NCBI GenBank assembly: GCA_039591075.1
Contig: JBDHEI010000008.1
Coordinates: 21,745-85,744, forward strand
From: JAOTVV01 sp039591075
GTDB taxonomy: Bacteria > Gemmatimonadota > Gemmatimonadetes > Gemmatimonadales > GWC2-71-9
Direction: 5' to 3'
DNA: 64,000 nt
Below, piece after piece: positions 17,634 to 26,965 of the stretch (positions within the stretch are counted from its first letter, which is position 1; each line of letters starts with the position of its first letter). The position numbers and the translations under genes are program-made. Below the pieces are notes generated by a model. That model saw only the letters and a program-made list of their open reading frames with translations, made no database searches and had not been told where the DNA came from.

Positions 17634-19049
17634 CTACTCGAGGGTGAAGTAATTCGGTAGCGGGTCGACGTACCCGGCGGGCACGTACTCGCCGCTCGAT
17701 CCGTGAAGCCGGTAGTCCGCTCGGTAGTCCCCGCCGGCCACTCGCTGCAACATCTCGATCAGGTGATCGACATCAGTGGTGGTGTTGTAGCACCCGAAAC
17801 TCGCCCGCACCAAACCCGGCATGTCCGACTTGTCACCGGCGAGCACCTTGTCCTTCCACGCCTCCCGCTCCCGTTCGGGCAGTTGCAGCAGGTGCACGAC
17901 GTACGGATGGGCGCAGAAGCACCCCGACCGCACGCCGATTCCACCCTCGTAGCCAAGCACCGCGGCCACGAGATAGTGTGAGACCCCGTCGATGTTGAAG
18001 GGAATGGCGCCGACGCGTTGTGCCGCCCGTTTCGGGTCCGTGTCACCGTACAGACGAATCTTCGGTACCGTCCGGAGGCCTTCGAGCGCATAGGCGGTAA
18101 GCTCCGCTTCGTGCGCCGCTACCCTATCCATCCCTATCTCCATCAGTACCTGCGCCGCCTTGGCCATGGCGACGGCGCCAATCACATTTGGGCTTCCGGC
18201 CTCGTCCCGGTCAGGCATGCCGGCCCAGTGCACCTCGTCGAGCGTCACGACGTCCACGGTCCCCCCGCCCGGGTATTCCGGCGCCGACCGCAGGAAGAAC
18301 TCTTTCGGTCCGACGAGCGCGCCCGTCCCGTACGGTGCGTACATCTTGTGTCCGGCGAGCACCACGAAATCCAGATGCTCGGGATCGTCGTCCGTCTTCA
18401 TGTCGACCGCCCGATGCGGTGCGTACTGGGCGGCGTCCACCATGATCAGCGTTCTCGCCGCGTGCGCCTTGCGGGCCAGCCGGTGCACCGGCTGAATGAG
18501 CCCGGTCACGTTCGACGCGGCGGTCACGGTCACGATCGCCACTCGACCTGCGTACCGCTCGAGCTGCCGATCGAAGTCGTCCTCGTCAAGCCGGCCATCG
18601 GGTGTGGCCTGTACGTGCACCACGGTGGCGCGGTTCCGCCACGGGAGGTCGTTCGAGTGGTGCTCCATGACGGTGCTGAGCACCACCGAGTCGTCCCGGA
18701 GGGAAATGCGGTAGGACAGTTTGTTGATGGCTTCGGTGGTGTTCTTTCCGAAGATGACGGTATTCGTCGCAGGGTCAGCCCCGACGAAGCGCGCCAGGAT
18801 CTCGTGTGCCTGATCGTACACCATGGTGCTGAGTCGCGACTTGAACCCCGAACCGCGGTGCACGCTGGAGTAGTACGGCAGAAAGCGCTCGACGGTCTCG
18901 ACCACGTCGCGGAGCGGCGGCGTGGTGGCCGCATTGTCGAGGTTGATGTACGGCATGAGCCGGCCATCGAGCACCGGGACCTTGCGATCGAGCCCAAGCA
19001 CGCGGTCGCGAAGGCCAGCCGAGTGGGTTGCCGTACCCGCCGTGTTCAT
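17634..19049 (-). CDS. Cysteine desulfurase-like class V aminotransferase, last gene of the formate dehydrogenase operon
   Basis: 471 residues. A PLP enzyme of the SufS/IscS fold: YINLDNAATTPP near residue 34, VEHH-like STVMEHHSNDLPWR at 126-138, PLP lysine in LAGHKMYAPYGTG (Lys235), and a catalytic-type cysteine in IGVRSGCFCAHPY (Cys377 and Cys379). It should release sulfur from cysteine as a persulfide. Its ATG overlaps the formate dehydrogenase stop (ATGA, 19049-19046). FdhD carries sulfur from a cysteine desulfurase to the molybdenum cofactor of formate dehydrogenase; a dedicated donor in the operon fits that role but is inference. The length exceeds IscS (about 400) because of a C-terminal extension. 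Confidence 0.82.
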   Translation of the reverse strand: MNTAGTATHSAGLRDRVLGLDRKVPVLDGRLMPYINLDNAATTPPLRDVVETVERFLPYYSSVHRGSGFKSRLSTMVYDQAHEILARFVGADPATNTVIFGKNTTEAINKLSYRISLRDDSVVLSTVMEHHSNDLPWRNRATVVHVQATPDGRLDEDDFDRQLERYAGRVAIVTVTAASNVTGLIQPVHRLARKAHAARTLIMVDAAQYAPHRAVDMKTDDDPEHLDFVVLAGHKMYAPYGTGALVGPKEFFLRSAPEYPGGGTVDVVTLDEVHWAGMPDRDEAGSPNVIGAVAMAKAAQVLMEIGMDRVAAHEAELTAYALEGLRTVPKIRLYGDTDPKRAAQRVGAIPFNIDGVSHYLVAAVLGYEGGIGVRSGCFCAHPYVVHLLQLPEREREAWKDKVLAGDKSDMPGLVRASFGCYNTTTDVDHLIEMLQRVAGGDYRADYRLHGSSGEYVPAGYVDPLPNYFTLE

Positions 19050-21793
19050 GCCACGCCCTGCCTCGCCGACGGTGCCTCGGCCGGTTCCACCCGCACGGGG
19101 CAGACCTTGAGTTCCGCCGTCTGGGTGACGGGATCGTACCCCCCGCCAGTCAGGATGTTGACCGGTACGTCGTTGAAGCTGAAGCTCGCGAACACGGTGC
19201 CTCTCGGTGAGCGACGCGTCTCCTTCACCTTGATCACCACGCAACCGCGCCGACTGTGCATGCGGGCCCAGCCGCCGTCGTGGAGCCCCCATGCCGCGAC
19301 GTCGTGCGGATGGATCTCGAGACTCTCCTCGGACAGGAAGTAGTCGATCCCCTCCGACCGTCCGGTCTGTGTGCGCGTGTGGTATGACTGGAGCCGTCGG
19401 CCGGTGGTGAGCCACACCGGGTACTCGTCATCGATCGTTTCGGCGGGATCTCGGTACGAGATCAGGTGGAAGATCCCGCGACCGTTGACGAACGTGCCTT
19501 GGTGCAGGATGGGTGTGCCCGGGTGCCCGGGTTCGGGAACCGGCCACTGATACTCGCCGTGCGCGATGCGGTCCCAGTCCAGTCCGGCGTAGGTGACAGA
19601 CAGGCTGCACAGCTCGTTGAACACGCCCTTGGCGTCCGTGAATTCGAAGCCCTGGAATCCGAGTCGCCGCGCCAGCTGACTGATGATCCACCAGTCCGGC
19701 TTGGCGTCTCCCGGTGGCGGGACGGCCGCGCGCAACCGCTGAACTCGGCGTTCCGTGTTGGTCTGCGAGCCATCGGTCTCCCCCCACGCCGCCGCCGGCA
19801 GCACAACGTCCGCAAGCTCCGCGGTCTCGGTGAGGAAGATGTCGATCACCACCAGATGATCGAGGCTCTTCAGCGCGTGCTCGCAGTGGTGGCGGTCGGG
19901 GTCTGAGACGACCGTGTTTTCCCCGTCGATGAGCATGGCCCGGATCTGGTCACCGGCCATTTCGAGTGCCGTGACCTTCGTGATGCCCTTTTCGAGATCG
20001 ACCGTGCGGCCGTAGGCCTGCCGAAATTTCTCCTGGTTCTTCGGGTCCGTGACCGGCTGGAAGCCGGGATAGTTGTTGGGAATCGCGCCCGTGTCGCCGG
20101 CGCCCTGAATGTTGTTCTGGCCCCGCATCGGGTTGATGCCCGTCCCCTCCCGGCCGATGTTGCCGGTCATGAGGGCGAGGTTACACAGACTCTGGACGTT
20201 CTCGACCCCACAGATGTGCTCCGTGATGCCGAGCGTGTAGTAGATGGCTCCCCGATCGGCCTTTCCATACAAGAGTGCCGCCCTCTCGATGTCCTCGGCG
20301 GGCACCTCGGTGATCTCTGCGGCCCACTCCGGCGGGAACTGCTTCACGTGCTCGAGGAACTTCTCACCCTCGACCGTGCGATCGCCGATGAACTGTTCGT
20401 TGACCAGCCCCTCGCGGTCGATCACGTGTGCCATAGCGAGCAGCAGCGCCGAATCCGAGCCCACCCTGATCGGGAGATAGATGTCGGCCAGGTCCGCCAG
20501 CCCGATGTGACGGGGGTCGGCCACGATCATCTTGGCTCCCCGCGCGAGCGCGCGCTTGAGACGCGTCGCGGCGACGGGGTGGCACTCCGTCATATTGGTG
20601 CCGATGCAGAAGATCACGTCGGGCTTCTCCATGTCGGCTAGCGGGTTCGACATGGCGCCGCGTCCGATCGAGGCCGCCAGACCGGCGACCGTGGGAGCGT
20701 GTCAGGCCCGGCTACAGTTGTCGACGTGGTTGGTGCCGAGTCCCGCCCGCACGAACTTCTGCATGAGATAGCCGGCCTCGTTCGGTGCACGACCCGAGGC
20801 GACCGCGTAGACACTGTGGCGACCGTGCTCGTCGACGACCTTGCGAAAACCTTCGGCGGCCCGGTCGAGTGCCGTATCCCAGTCGGTCGGCTGCAACTCG
20901 CCGTCCGCTCCGCGCACCAGCGGCGTCGCCAGCCGGTCGGGGTGCTGCACGAAGTCCCACGCGTACTGGCCCTTCACACAAAGCGCGCCGAGGTTGGCCG
21001 GGCCGTCCATGGCCGGGAGCACGCCCACCATGGTGCTGTCCTTCGTCAGGATGTCGACCGAACACCCGACGCCGCAGTACGGACAGATGGTCCTGGTCTG
21101 CTTCGTCTCGCTGGGCAGGTGCGCAAATCGCATGGCCTTCCGGTCGGCCAGCGCACCGGTGGGACACGTCTGCACGCACTGACCGCAGAAGGTGCAGGCC
21201 GAGTGCTTGAGCAATCCTTCGAACTCAGTCGTGATCTGCGTGTGGAACCCGCGGCTCATCACGCTGATGGCGTGGTCGCCCTCCTGTTCGGCGCAGACGC
21301 GCACGCATCGGTAGCAGGAGATGCAGAGATCGTAATCGCGGAGAATGAATGGGTTGTCGTCGTCGGGCCGGCTCGCTCCCGACTGCGCGCCGGCAAAGCG
21401 GCCGGTGCGGGCGTCGTAGCGGTCCAGGAGGGTGGACAGCTCCTGCGACGCATAGCCTCGCAGCGGATCGACGTCGATTTCCCGATTCTCCGACGCCACC
21501 ATCTCCAGCAACGTGCGCCGGTGCTTCTCGACGCTGGCGGTGCTCGTGCGGATCACCATGCCCTGCGTGGCCCTCGTGGTGCAGGACGCCACCGGAAGCC
21601 GGGAGCCCTCCACCTCGACGGCGCACAGGCGGCAGCCACCGAACGGCTCGAGGCGCTCGTCGTAGCAGAGGGTGGGGATCCGCTTGCGATGCCGCGTGGC
21701 GACTTCGTAGATGGTCTCGCCGGGGGTGAACGAAACTTCCTTCCCGTCGAGCGTCAGCGACTCGAGCTTGGCGTCAGTCGGATTGGCGATCAT
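19046..21793 (-). CDS. fdhA: Formate dehydrogenase catalytic subunit, selenoprotein (in-frame TGA = Sec364)
   Basis: 915 residues if TGA 20704-20702 is read as selenocysteine. The N-terminus is an NADH-dehydrogenase-G-like electron relay: [2Fe-2S] Cys43, 54, 57, 71, then 4Fe-4S motifs with Cys157, 160, 163, 167 and Cys200, 203, 206, 210. A further cluster lies at Cys237, 240, 244 and 272 at the start of the bis-MGD domain. The active-site segment reads HVDNCSRA-Sec-HAPTVAGLA, collinear with Cys- or Sec-containing homologues. After the TGA the frame continues without change to the C-terminal molybdopterin-binding domain (WLTTGRRLQSYHTRTQTG). It oxidises formate to CO2 and passes electrons to the NuoEF-like subunit encoded upstream (ATGA overlap, 21793-21790). 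Treating the halves as two genes or a pseudogene would be wrong. Confidence 0.92.
20672..20704 (-). promoter_or_regulatory. Bacterial SECIS element directing selenocysteine insertion
   Basis: On the minus strand TGA is followed by 11 bases, then a 7-bp stem (GGTCGCC with GGCGGCC, one G-U pair) closed by the loop GGTCT. As I recall the E. coli fdhF element, both the 11-base spacing and the GGUCU loop contacted by SelB are the same. This is strong support for decoding the TGA as selenocysteine. Confidence 0.93.
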
Positions 21794-23496
21794 CGGTCAC
21801 CTCGTGCGTCGTGGCCGGTGCGCTCGACATGCCGCGCCACGTCCTTCGGGAAGTACTTGAGCAGGCTCTCGGTGATGAGCGGTGCCGCGAGGCCGAGCCC
21901 GCAGGCGCTCATCGCCTTCATCGTCTGTCCGAGGTCGGCCACCTCGTCGATCCACGCCGAGAGGTCAGTGGGTCCCGCCTCTCCGGCGAGCCGCTCCGTG
22001 ATGCGTTGGGTGCCGATCCGGCACGGGAAGCATTTGCCGCACGACTCGTGCGCGAAGAACGCCATCGCGTCTCGTGCGACCGCGATCATGTCATGACGGT
22101 CGTCGAACACCATGATCCCGCCCGCGCCCAGGAACGAGCCCTTGCTGCGGATGCTCGGCTCGTCGAGGGTGACGTCGAGATCCGTGCCGGCCAGGAACCC
22201 ACCCGAAAGTCCCGCCATGGTGACGGCCTGAATCGTTCGTCCGGCCTCGGGACCCCCCGCCCATTCGTGTAGCAGGGTCTCGAGTGGTAGCCCCAGCGGA
22301 ACCTCGTAGTTCCCCGGTCGCCGGATGTCGCCCGACAGGCTGATCACCTTGGTCCCGGCCTGCCCGTTCATGCCGAGTCCGCGATACCATTCGGCGCCGC
22401 GGCGCACGATTGCCGTGACCGCCGCGAGCGTCTCGACGTTGTTCACCACCGTCGGCAGGTTCTCGTATCCGTGCGTGACCGGGTACGGGGGGCGGTTGCG
22501 CGGGAAGGGATGCTTCCCCTCCAGGCTGTTGAGCAGCGAGCCCTCCTCGCCGCAGATGTAGGCGCCGGCACCGCGCCGAAGGTACAGCCGGAAGGTGAAG
22601 TCGGTACCCGACACGTTGTCGCCGAGGAGGGCGGCGGCTTCGGCGTCGGCAATGGCCCGCTCGAGGATGCCAAACGCATCGGGGTACTCGTATCGCAGGT
22701 AGATGAATCCGCGCGTCGCGCCGGTGGCGTAGGCGGCCAAGGCCATCCCCTCGATTACCGCGTGCGGGTCGTGATCCAACAGCGCGCGATCCTTGAAGCA
22801 GCCCGGCTCGCCCTCGTCGGCGTTGCAGACGATCGACTTGGGTGCCCCGGGGGCGTCGGCCACCGCGGTCCACTTGGTGCCGGTGGGGAATCCCGCGCCG
22901 CCGCGGCCCGCCAGCTTGCTGTCGGTGATGGCGGCGAGTACCTCGGCGGGTGCGCCGGATCGCACCACGCGCTCGAGCGCTTCGTACCCGCCGGTGCGCC
23001 GATAGCCCTGGAGCGTCGCGCGCCCCGGTTCCCGGATGTGGGCGAACACGCATTCCTCGGTCCCGCCGGGGTTGGGAACGGGGATCGGCGAGGGCTTCGT
23101 CGCAAGCGATTCAGGGGTCGTGCCGACGAGCAGCTCCCCACCGCGCAGCACCGGAACGGGCTCGTCGCAGCGACCCGCGCACGGCATGGGCCGCGCCCCG
23201 GTCTCACGGAGCGCCTCCAGCAGCTCCAACCCGCCACGGTGCGCGCACACGGGTCCGGTGCACACTCTGGGCGCCCCGTATCCCTGTGGCTCCCTGGCGA
23301 AGTGGTGGTAGAAGGTCACATCGCCGAACAGCTCCGCGATCGGAATCCTGAGCGCGCCGGCGATTTCCCGCAGCGCCTCCTCCGAGAGGTACCCATCGCG
23401 CTCGTGGAACGCATGGAGCAACGGCAAGAGCGGGGCCGGCTCGGTGCGGCACTGCTCGATCAACTGGTGATTGGTGGGGATCGCGGTGACCGTCAT
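21790..23496 (-). CDS. fdhB: NAD-linked formate dehydrogenase diaphorase subunit (NuoE-NuoF fusion)
   Basis: 568 residues. Residues 1-~130 are a NuoE-like thioredoxin-fold [2Fe-2S] domain with Cys79, 84, 106 and 110 (VCTGPVCAHRGG; PCAGRCDEP). The rest is NuoF-like: GRGGAGFPTGTKW for NADH/FMN, ICNADEGEPG-type VCNADEGEPGCFKDRALL, GAYICGEEGSLLNSLEGK, and the 4Fe-4S motif ESCGKCFPCR with a later SACGLG. It transfers electrons between the catalytic subunit and NAD(H). ATG 23496 is chosen; a TTG at 23535 is also open. It lies 48 bases after fdhD and overlaps fdhA by 4 nt. Confidence 0.9.
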   Translation of the reverse strand: MTVTAIPTNHQLIEQCRTEPAPLLPLLHAFHERDGYLSEEALREIAGALRIPIAELFGDVTFYHHFAREPQGYGAPRVCTGPVCAHRGGLELLEALRETGARPMPCAGRCDEPVPVLRGGELLVGTTPESLATKPSPIPVPNPGGTEECVFAHIREPGRATLQGYRRTGGYEALERVVRSGAPAEVLAAITDSKLAGRGGAGFPTGTKWTAVADAPGAPKSIVCNADEGEPGCFKDRALLDHDPHAVIEGMALAAYATGATRGFIYLRYEYPDAFGILERAIADAEAAALLGDNVSGTDFTFRLYLRRGAGAYICGEEGSLLNSLEGKHPFPRNRPPYPVTHGYENLPTVVNNVETLAAVTAIVRRGAEWYRGLGMNGQAGTKVISLSGDIRRPGNYEVPLGLPLETLLHEWAGGPEAGRTIQAVTMAGLSGGFLAGTDLDVTLDEPSIRSKGSFLGAGGIMVFDDRHDMIAVARDAMAFFAHESCGKCFPCRIGTQRITERLAGEAGPTDLSAWIDEVADLGQTMKAMSACGLGLAAPLITESLLKYFPKDVARHVERTGHDARGDR

Positions 23497-23544
23497 ATCC
23501 AATTTGGAAACTAGCGATTCCGCGGAGCGGGGCAACGCGGTCGG

Positions 23545-24345
23545 TCACTCGGCAAGGTGCCCGTGGCCGGCATACACGTTGTAGCTCCGGTCGCGCGAGA
23601 ACCCAACCAGGAGCATGTCCAGGCCGTCTGCCAGCTCCACGGCCAGCGACGACGGGGCGGAGACCCCGACCACACCACCGATTCCGGCCACGGCGGCCTT
23701 CTGGACGATCTCGAAACTTTGGCGCCCGGAGACGACCAGCAGGGTGGGAGGGAGCGGCCAGTGCGCCACGGCGGCCGCCCCAATCGCCTTATCCACGGCA
23801 TTGTGCCGCCCCACGTCCTCATGGACCACGAGTGCCCGTCCCTCGAGGTCGAACAGTCCGGCGGCATGCAATCCACCGGTCGCGTCGAAGGTCGGCTGCT
23901 GCGCGCGGAGCTCCGCGGTGAGACCGGGAAGCACCTCGCGTCGCACCGTAAAGGGCTTTGCCGGTCGGGCGAAGATCTGAACGGCCTCGATCGCCGCCTT
24001 GCCGCACACCCCACACGAGCTGGACATGAACAGGTTTCGCTGAAAGCGGCTTGGGTCCACGTCGATGCCCTCTCGAAGCCGAACGTCGATGCGGGAGTCG
24101 TCCAGGCGCTCGAGCGTCGCGATCTCGTTGGGGGCCAGCAGGATGCCTTCGGTGAGGAGAAAACCGGTCACCAGGTGGTCGTCGTCGCCGGGTGTCCGCA
24201 TGACGACCGCCAGTGCGGTACCCGACAGCCGTACCTCCAGCGGTTCCTCGAGCGCAACCCGATCGGTCTTCTGCGCCACACTCCCCTCATGGTGGCGCTC
24301 CACCGCGATCTCGCGCACCCGGTCCGACACGTGGTGATCAGTCAT
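23545..24345 (-). CDS. fdhD: Formate dehydrogenase accessory sulfurtransferase FdhD
   Basis: 266 residues, the normal length. FdhD delivers sulfur from a cysteine desulfurase to the molybdenum cofactor of formate dehydrogenase, which is needed for activity. Visible features are ALEEPLEVRLSGTALAVVMR, TPGDDDHLVTGFLLTEGIL, the CxxC motif SSSCGVCGK (Cys111, Cys114), HEDVGRHNAVDKAIG and LVVSGRQSFEIVQKA. It is the first gene of the fdhD-fdhB-fdhA-desulfurase operon and is divergent from the thioredoxin-like gene across 130 bases. Confidence 0.95.
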   Translation of the reverse strand: MTDHHVSDRVREIAVERHHEGSVAQKTDRVALEEPLEVRLSGTALAVVMRTPGDDDHLVTGFLLTEGILLAPNEIATLERLDDSRIDVRLREGIDVDPSRFQRNLFMSSSCGVCGKAAIEAVQIFARPAKPFTVRREVLPGLTAELRAQQPTFDATGGLHAAGLFDLEGRALVVHEDVGRHNAVDKAIGAAAVAHWPLPPTLLVVSGRQSFEIVQKAAVAGIGGVVGVSAPSSLAVELADGLDMLLVGFSRDRSYNVYAGHGHLAE

Positions 24346-24386
24346 GGTGGTGCATAGTGCCGGGCTCGTGACGGCGGGTCAAGCGC

Positions 24387-24416
24387 TTGGCCGGCCTCCG
24401 CGGGCTGGGCTACATT
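24387..24416 (+). promoter_or_regulatory. Possible promoter of the thioredoxin-like gene
   Basis: TTGGCC (24387-24392), an 18-base spacer and TACATT (24411-24416). The match to sigma-70 consensus is moderate, and the predicted start is just upstream of the hairpin at 24429. Confidence 0.35.
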
Positions 24417-24428
24417 GCGGGCTGGCGA

Positions 24429-24451
24429 GCACACGGCGCCCCGCCGTGTGC
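24429..24451 (+). promoter_or_regulatory. Perfect 10-bp hairpin in the thioredoxin-like gene leader
   Basis: GCACACGGCG and CGCCGTGTGC are exact reverse complements around CCC. The element sits 24 bases before the ATG and upstream of the GGAGGA ribosome-binding site. It could be an operator or an mRNA leader hairpin; no T-run follows, so it is not a typical terminator. Confidence 0.5.
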
Positions 24452-24475
24452 GACTGTACCGCCGGAGGACCTGCC

Positions 24476-25060
24476 ATGGCCGCCACCCCATCGACGATGC
24501 TTCCCCTCGGGACCGAGCTGCCCGACTTCTCCCTGCGCAACGCCGTGGACGGACGCCGCGTCACGCCGGCCGACTATCACGGCTCGGTGGCCCTCGTGGT
24601 CATGTTCATCTGCAACCACTGCCCGTTCGTGAAGCACGTGATGAAAGAGCTCGGTCGGCTCACGCGGGAGTACCTGCCCAAGGGCGCGGCGTTCGTGGCC
24701 ATCAACTCCAACGACGTGCAGGCCCATCCCGACGACAGTCCGGAGCACATGCAGGAATTGGCGGTGACGGAGGACTGGATCTTCCCGTTCCTGTACGACG
24801 GATCGCAGGAGGTGGCCAAGGCGTTCCGCGCCGCGTGCACGCCGGACTTCTTCGTGTTCGACGAGGAGCGAACGCTCGTCTACCGCGGTCAACTCGACGA
24901 CAGCCGTCCCGGGAACGACGTGCCGGTGACCGGCAGGGATCTGCGTGCCGCGCTCGACGCCCTCATCGCCGGAAAGAGCGTTCCCACGGAGCAGCGACCG
25001 AGCGTGGGCTGCAACATCAAGTGGATGCCGGGGAACGAGCCAGACTACTTCGCCCGCTGA
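24476..25060 (+). CDS. Thioredoxin family protein (AhpC/TSA-redoxin-like)
   Basis: 194 residues. TELPDFSLRNAVDGRRVTPA leads into a thioredoxin fold with the CxxC motif FICNHCPFVKHV (Cys46, Cys49), then AFVAINSNDVQAHPDDSPE and ACTPDFFVFDEERTLVYRGQ. This matches the widespread redoxin group carrying CNHCPFV. It has no signal peptide, so it is probably a cytoplasmic thiol oxidoreductase or peroxiredoxin-like enzyme. A GGAGGA Shine-Dalgarno precedes the ATG. It is divergent from fdhD. Confidence 0.88.
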   Translation: MAATPSTMLPLGTELPDFSLRNAVDGRRVTPADYHGSVALVVMFICNHCPFVKHVMKELGRLTREYLPKGAAFVAINSNDVQAHPDDSPEHMQELAVTEDWIFPFLYDGSQEVAKAFRAACTPDFFVFDEERTLVYRGQLDDSRPGNDVPVTGRDLRAALDALIAGKSVPTEQRPSVGCNIKWMPGNEPDYFAR

Positions 25061-25071
25061 GGTCCGTCCAC

Positions 25072-26358
25072 CTAGTTCCGCGTCGCCGACAGGAAATCCC
25101 ACACCAGGTACGCCATGGACGTGATGCCGACGGCAATCGCGCCGTCGTCGGCTTGAAAGGTCGGCGTGTGGTGATTGCCTGACGACCCCCCAGGGGCGAG
25201 CGTGCCCAGTCGGAAGTACAGGCCGGGAATGACGTTGGCGAAGTACGAGAAATCCTCGGCGACGGTGGCCGGCTGGATGCGCACGACGTTGTCAGCGCCA
25301 AGCGCCCGCTCCAGCGACGGAACCATGCGTTCGGTGAGCGCCACGTCGTTGACCGTGACCGGGATGCCGCGGTCGTAGGTCAGCTCGTAAGTGCCACCCC
25401 CGGCGCTCGTCACGCCGGCAAGAATCTCGTGCATGCGGCGCTCGACCAGGTCCTGCACGTCCGCGCTGTAACTGCGGACGGTGCCCTCCATCCGCACCTC
25501 TTCGGGGATGATGTTGAACCGGGTTCCACCCTGGAGGAGCCCGACCGTCAAGACGCCCGGTTCCATGGGCGACATGTTGCGGGACCGGATGGTTTGGAGG
25601 GCCGTCACGGCCTGAGCCGCCATGACGACTGGATCGACCGCCAGATCGGGTGAGGCGCCGTGGGCACCCTTGCCTTTGATGGTGATCCAGAAGTGGTCGG
25701 CGGCGGCGAGCGCCGGCCCAGGCGTGTAGCCAACCTGTCCCACTTCCATGTTCCAGAACGTGTGCAGCCCGAAGATCGCCGCGGGGCGCGGGGACTTGAG
25801 CACGCCCAGCTCGACCATCAGCTCGGCGCCGCCCCGCTCTCCGGGTGGCGGGCCCTCTTCGGCGGGCTGGAAGATGAACACCACCGTCCCGGGCAACTCG
25901 TCGCGCAGCGACGCCAAGACGCCTGCGAGTCCGAGCTGCACCGCCATGTGAATGTCGTGCCCACAGGCGTGGGAGACGCCCACGTCCTGTCCGGCATAGG
26001 TGGTGTGCTGAGTCGATTTGAACGGGAACGGCGTGGCCTCGGTGACCGGGAGCGCGTCCATATCGGCGCGGACGGCTACCACGGGTCCGGGACGGCCGCC
26101 CCGCAGGATGCCGACGACGCCCGTGTGCGCTACCCCGGTCCGGACCTCGTCGAAGCCCAGCGAGCGGAGTTGCTCGGCGATCAGCTTGGCGGTTTCGAAC
26201 TCGCGGTTGCCGAGTTCGGGGTATTGGTGCAGGTGGTGCCGGATCTCCACCATCCGGGGCGTGACCTCTTGCACCACCCGGTCGATCTGCGCGTATTGAG
26301 CGAGCACGCTGCCAGGGACGATGACGAGTGCGACGAGTATGGAGGCGAAACGTGACAT
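25072..26358 (-). CDS. Secreted M20-family amidohydrolase (N-acyl amino acid/peptide hydrolase)
   Basis: 428 residues with a signal peptide (ASILVALVIVPGSVLAQ). The metal-dependent M20D fold is shown by VAVRADMDALPV, VSHACGHDIHMAVQLG, FQPAEEGPPPGERGGAE and the dimerisation-domain segment FNIIPEEVRMEGTVRSYS. Family members (hippurate hydrolase, IAA-amino acid hydrolase, N-acetyl-diaminopimelate deacetylase) cleave N-acyl amino acids; the substrate here is unknown. ATG 26358 is the start that gives a clean signal peptide. It converges with the thioredoxin-like gene 11 bases away. Confidence 0.9.
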   Translation of the reverse strand: MSRFASILVALVIVPGSVLAQYAQIDRVVQEVTPRMVEIRHHLHQYPELGNREFETAKLIAEQLRSLGFDEVRTGVAHTGVVGILRGGRPGPVVAVRADMDALPVTEATPFPFKSTQHTTYAGQDVGVSHACGHDIHMAVQLGLAGVLASLRDELPGTVVFIFQPAEEGPPPGERGGAELMVELGVLKSPRPAAIFGLHTFWNMEVGQVGYTPGPALAAADHFWITIKGKGAHGASPDLAVDPVVMAAQAVTALQTIRSRNMSPMEPGVLTVGLLQGGTRFNIIPEEVRMEGTVRSYSADVQDLVERRMHEILAGVTSAGGGTYELTYDRGIPVTVNDVALTERMVPSLERALGADNVVRIQPATVAEDFSYFANVIPGLYFRLGTLAPGGSSGNHHTPTFQADDGAIAVGITSMAYLVWDFLSATRN

Positions 26359-26459
26359 GGTATCGATGGGCGAGAGTCGAAGGTTATGTACGAAGTGCAA
26401 TACTACCCGTCCGGTCGCCGGTATGGCCAGCGCGGGATGACTTCTGGAAGGAGGACCGA

Positions 26460-26927
26460 GTGTTGAAGCGAATCGGAGTGATGATGGTGCTCGCCATGGC
26501 GGCCTGCGCGGGAGCGGGCACGACGGCCACCGTCGAAGACCTGTTCGAGGCGGACCGCGCGTTTGCAGAGGCGATCGCAGCGCAGGGCGTCGAGGGGTGG
26601 GTCTCGTACTTCGCGACGGATGGGATCCAGTTCCGTCAGGCCCAGCCGGTGATTGGGCACGAGGCGATCCGGGCGTTCATGGGACCGGCGTTTCAGGATC
26701 CCAACTTCAGCCTCACGTGGGAGCCCTTGAGCGGTGAGATTGCGGCCTCCGGCGACCTGGGCTACACGCGCGGCCGTTACGAGATGCGCGTCACGGCGCC
26801 TGACGGCACGATCGGCACCAGTGCCGGGAGCTATGTCACCATCTGGCGCCGGGTGGCCGACGGTTCCTGGAGGGTTACGCTGGACATTGGAAACCCGGAC
26901 CCGCCGCCCGCCCCGGAGGGTGGCTGA
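26460..26927 (+). CDS. Lipoprotein with SnoaL/DUF4440-like domain
   Basis: 155 residues. The N-terminus (MVLAMAAC, Cys16) is a lipoprotein signal, followed by an NTF2-like fold: VEDLFEADRAFAEAIAAQG, GWVSYFATDGIQFRQAQPV and YVTIWRRVADGSWRVTLD. Such proteins bind small molecules or act as unknown enzymes. An AAGGAGG at 26448-26454 supports GTG 26460 or TTG 26463 as the start. It is divergent from the M20 peptidase. Confidence 0.78.
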   Translation: MLKRIGVMMVLAMAACAGAGTTATVEDLFEADRAFAEAIAAQGVEGWVSYFATDGIQFRQAQPVIGHEAIRAFMGPAFQDPNFSLTWEPLSGEIAASGDLGYTRGRYEMRVTAPDGTIGTSAGSYVTIWRRVADGSWRVTLDIGNPDPPPAPEGG

Positions 26928-26965
26928 TTCTCTCGAGCTGGGTCGCTGCGCTGTCACATTGCTGG

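Noticed and set aside
19046..21793. Two separate formate dehydrogenase genes or a pseudogene broken by TGA
   Set aside because: The frame is unchanged across the TGA, the flanking residues match the Sec/Cys site and a SECIS hairpin follows.
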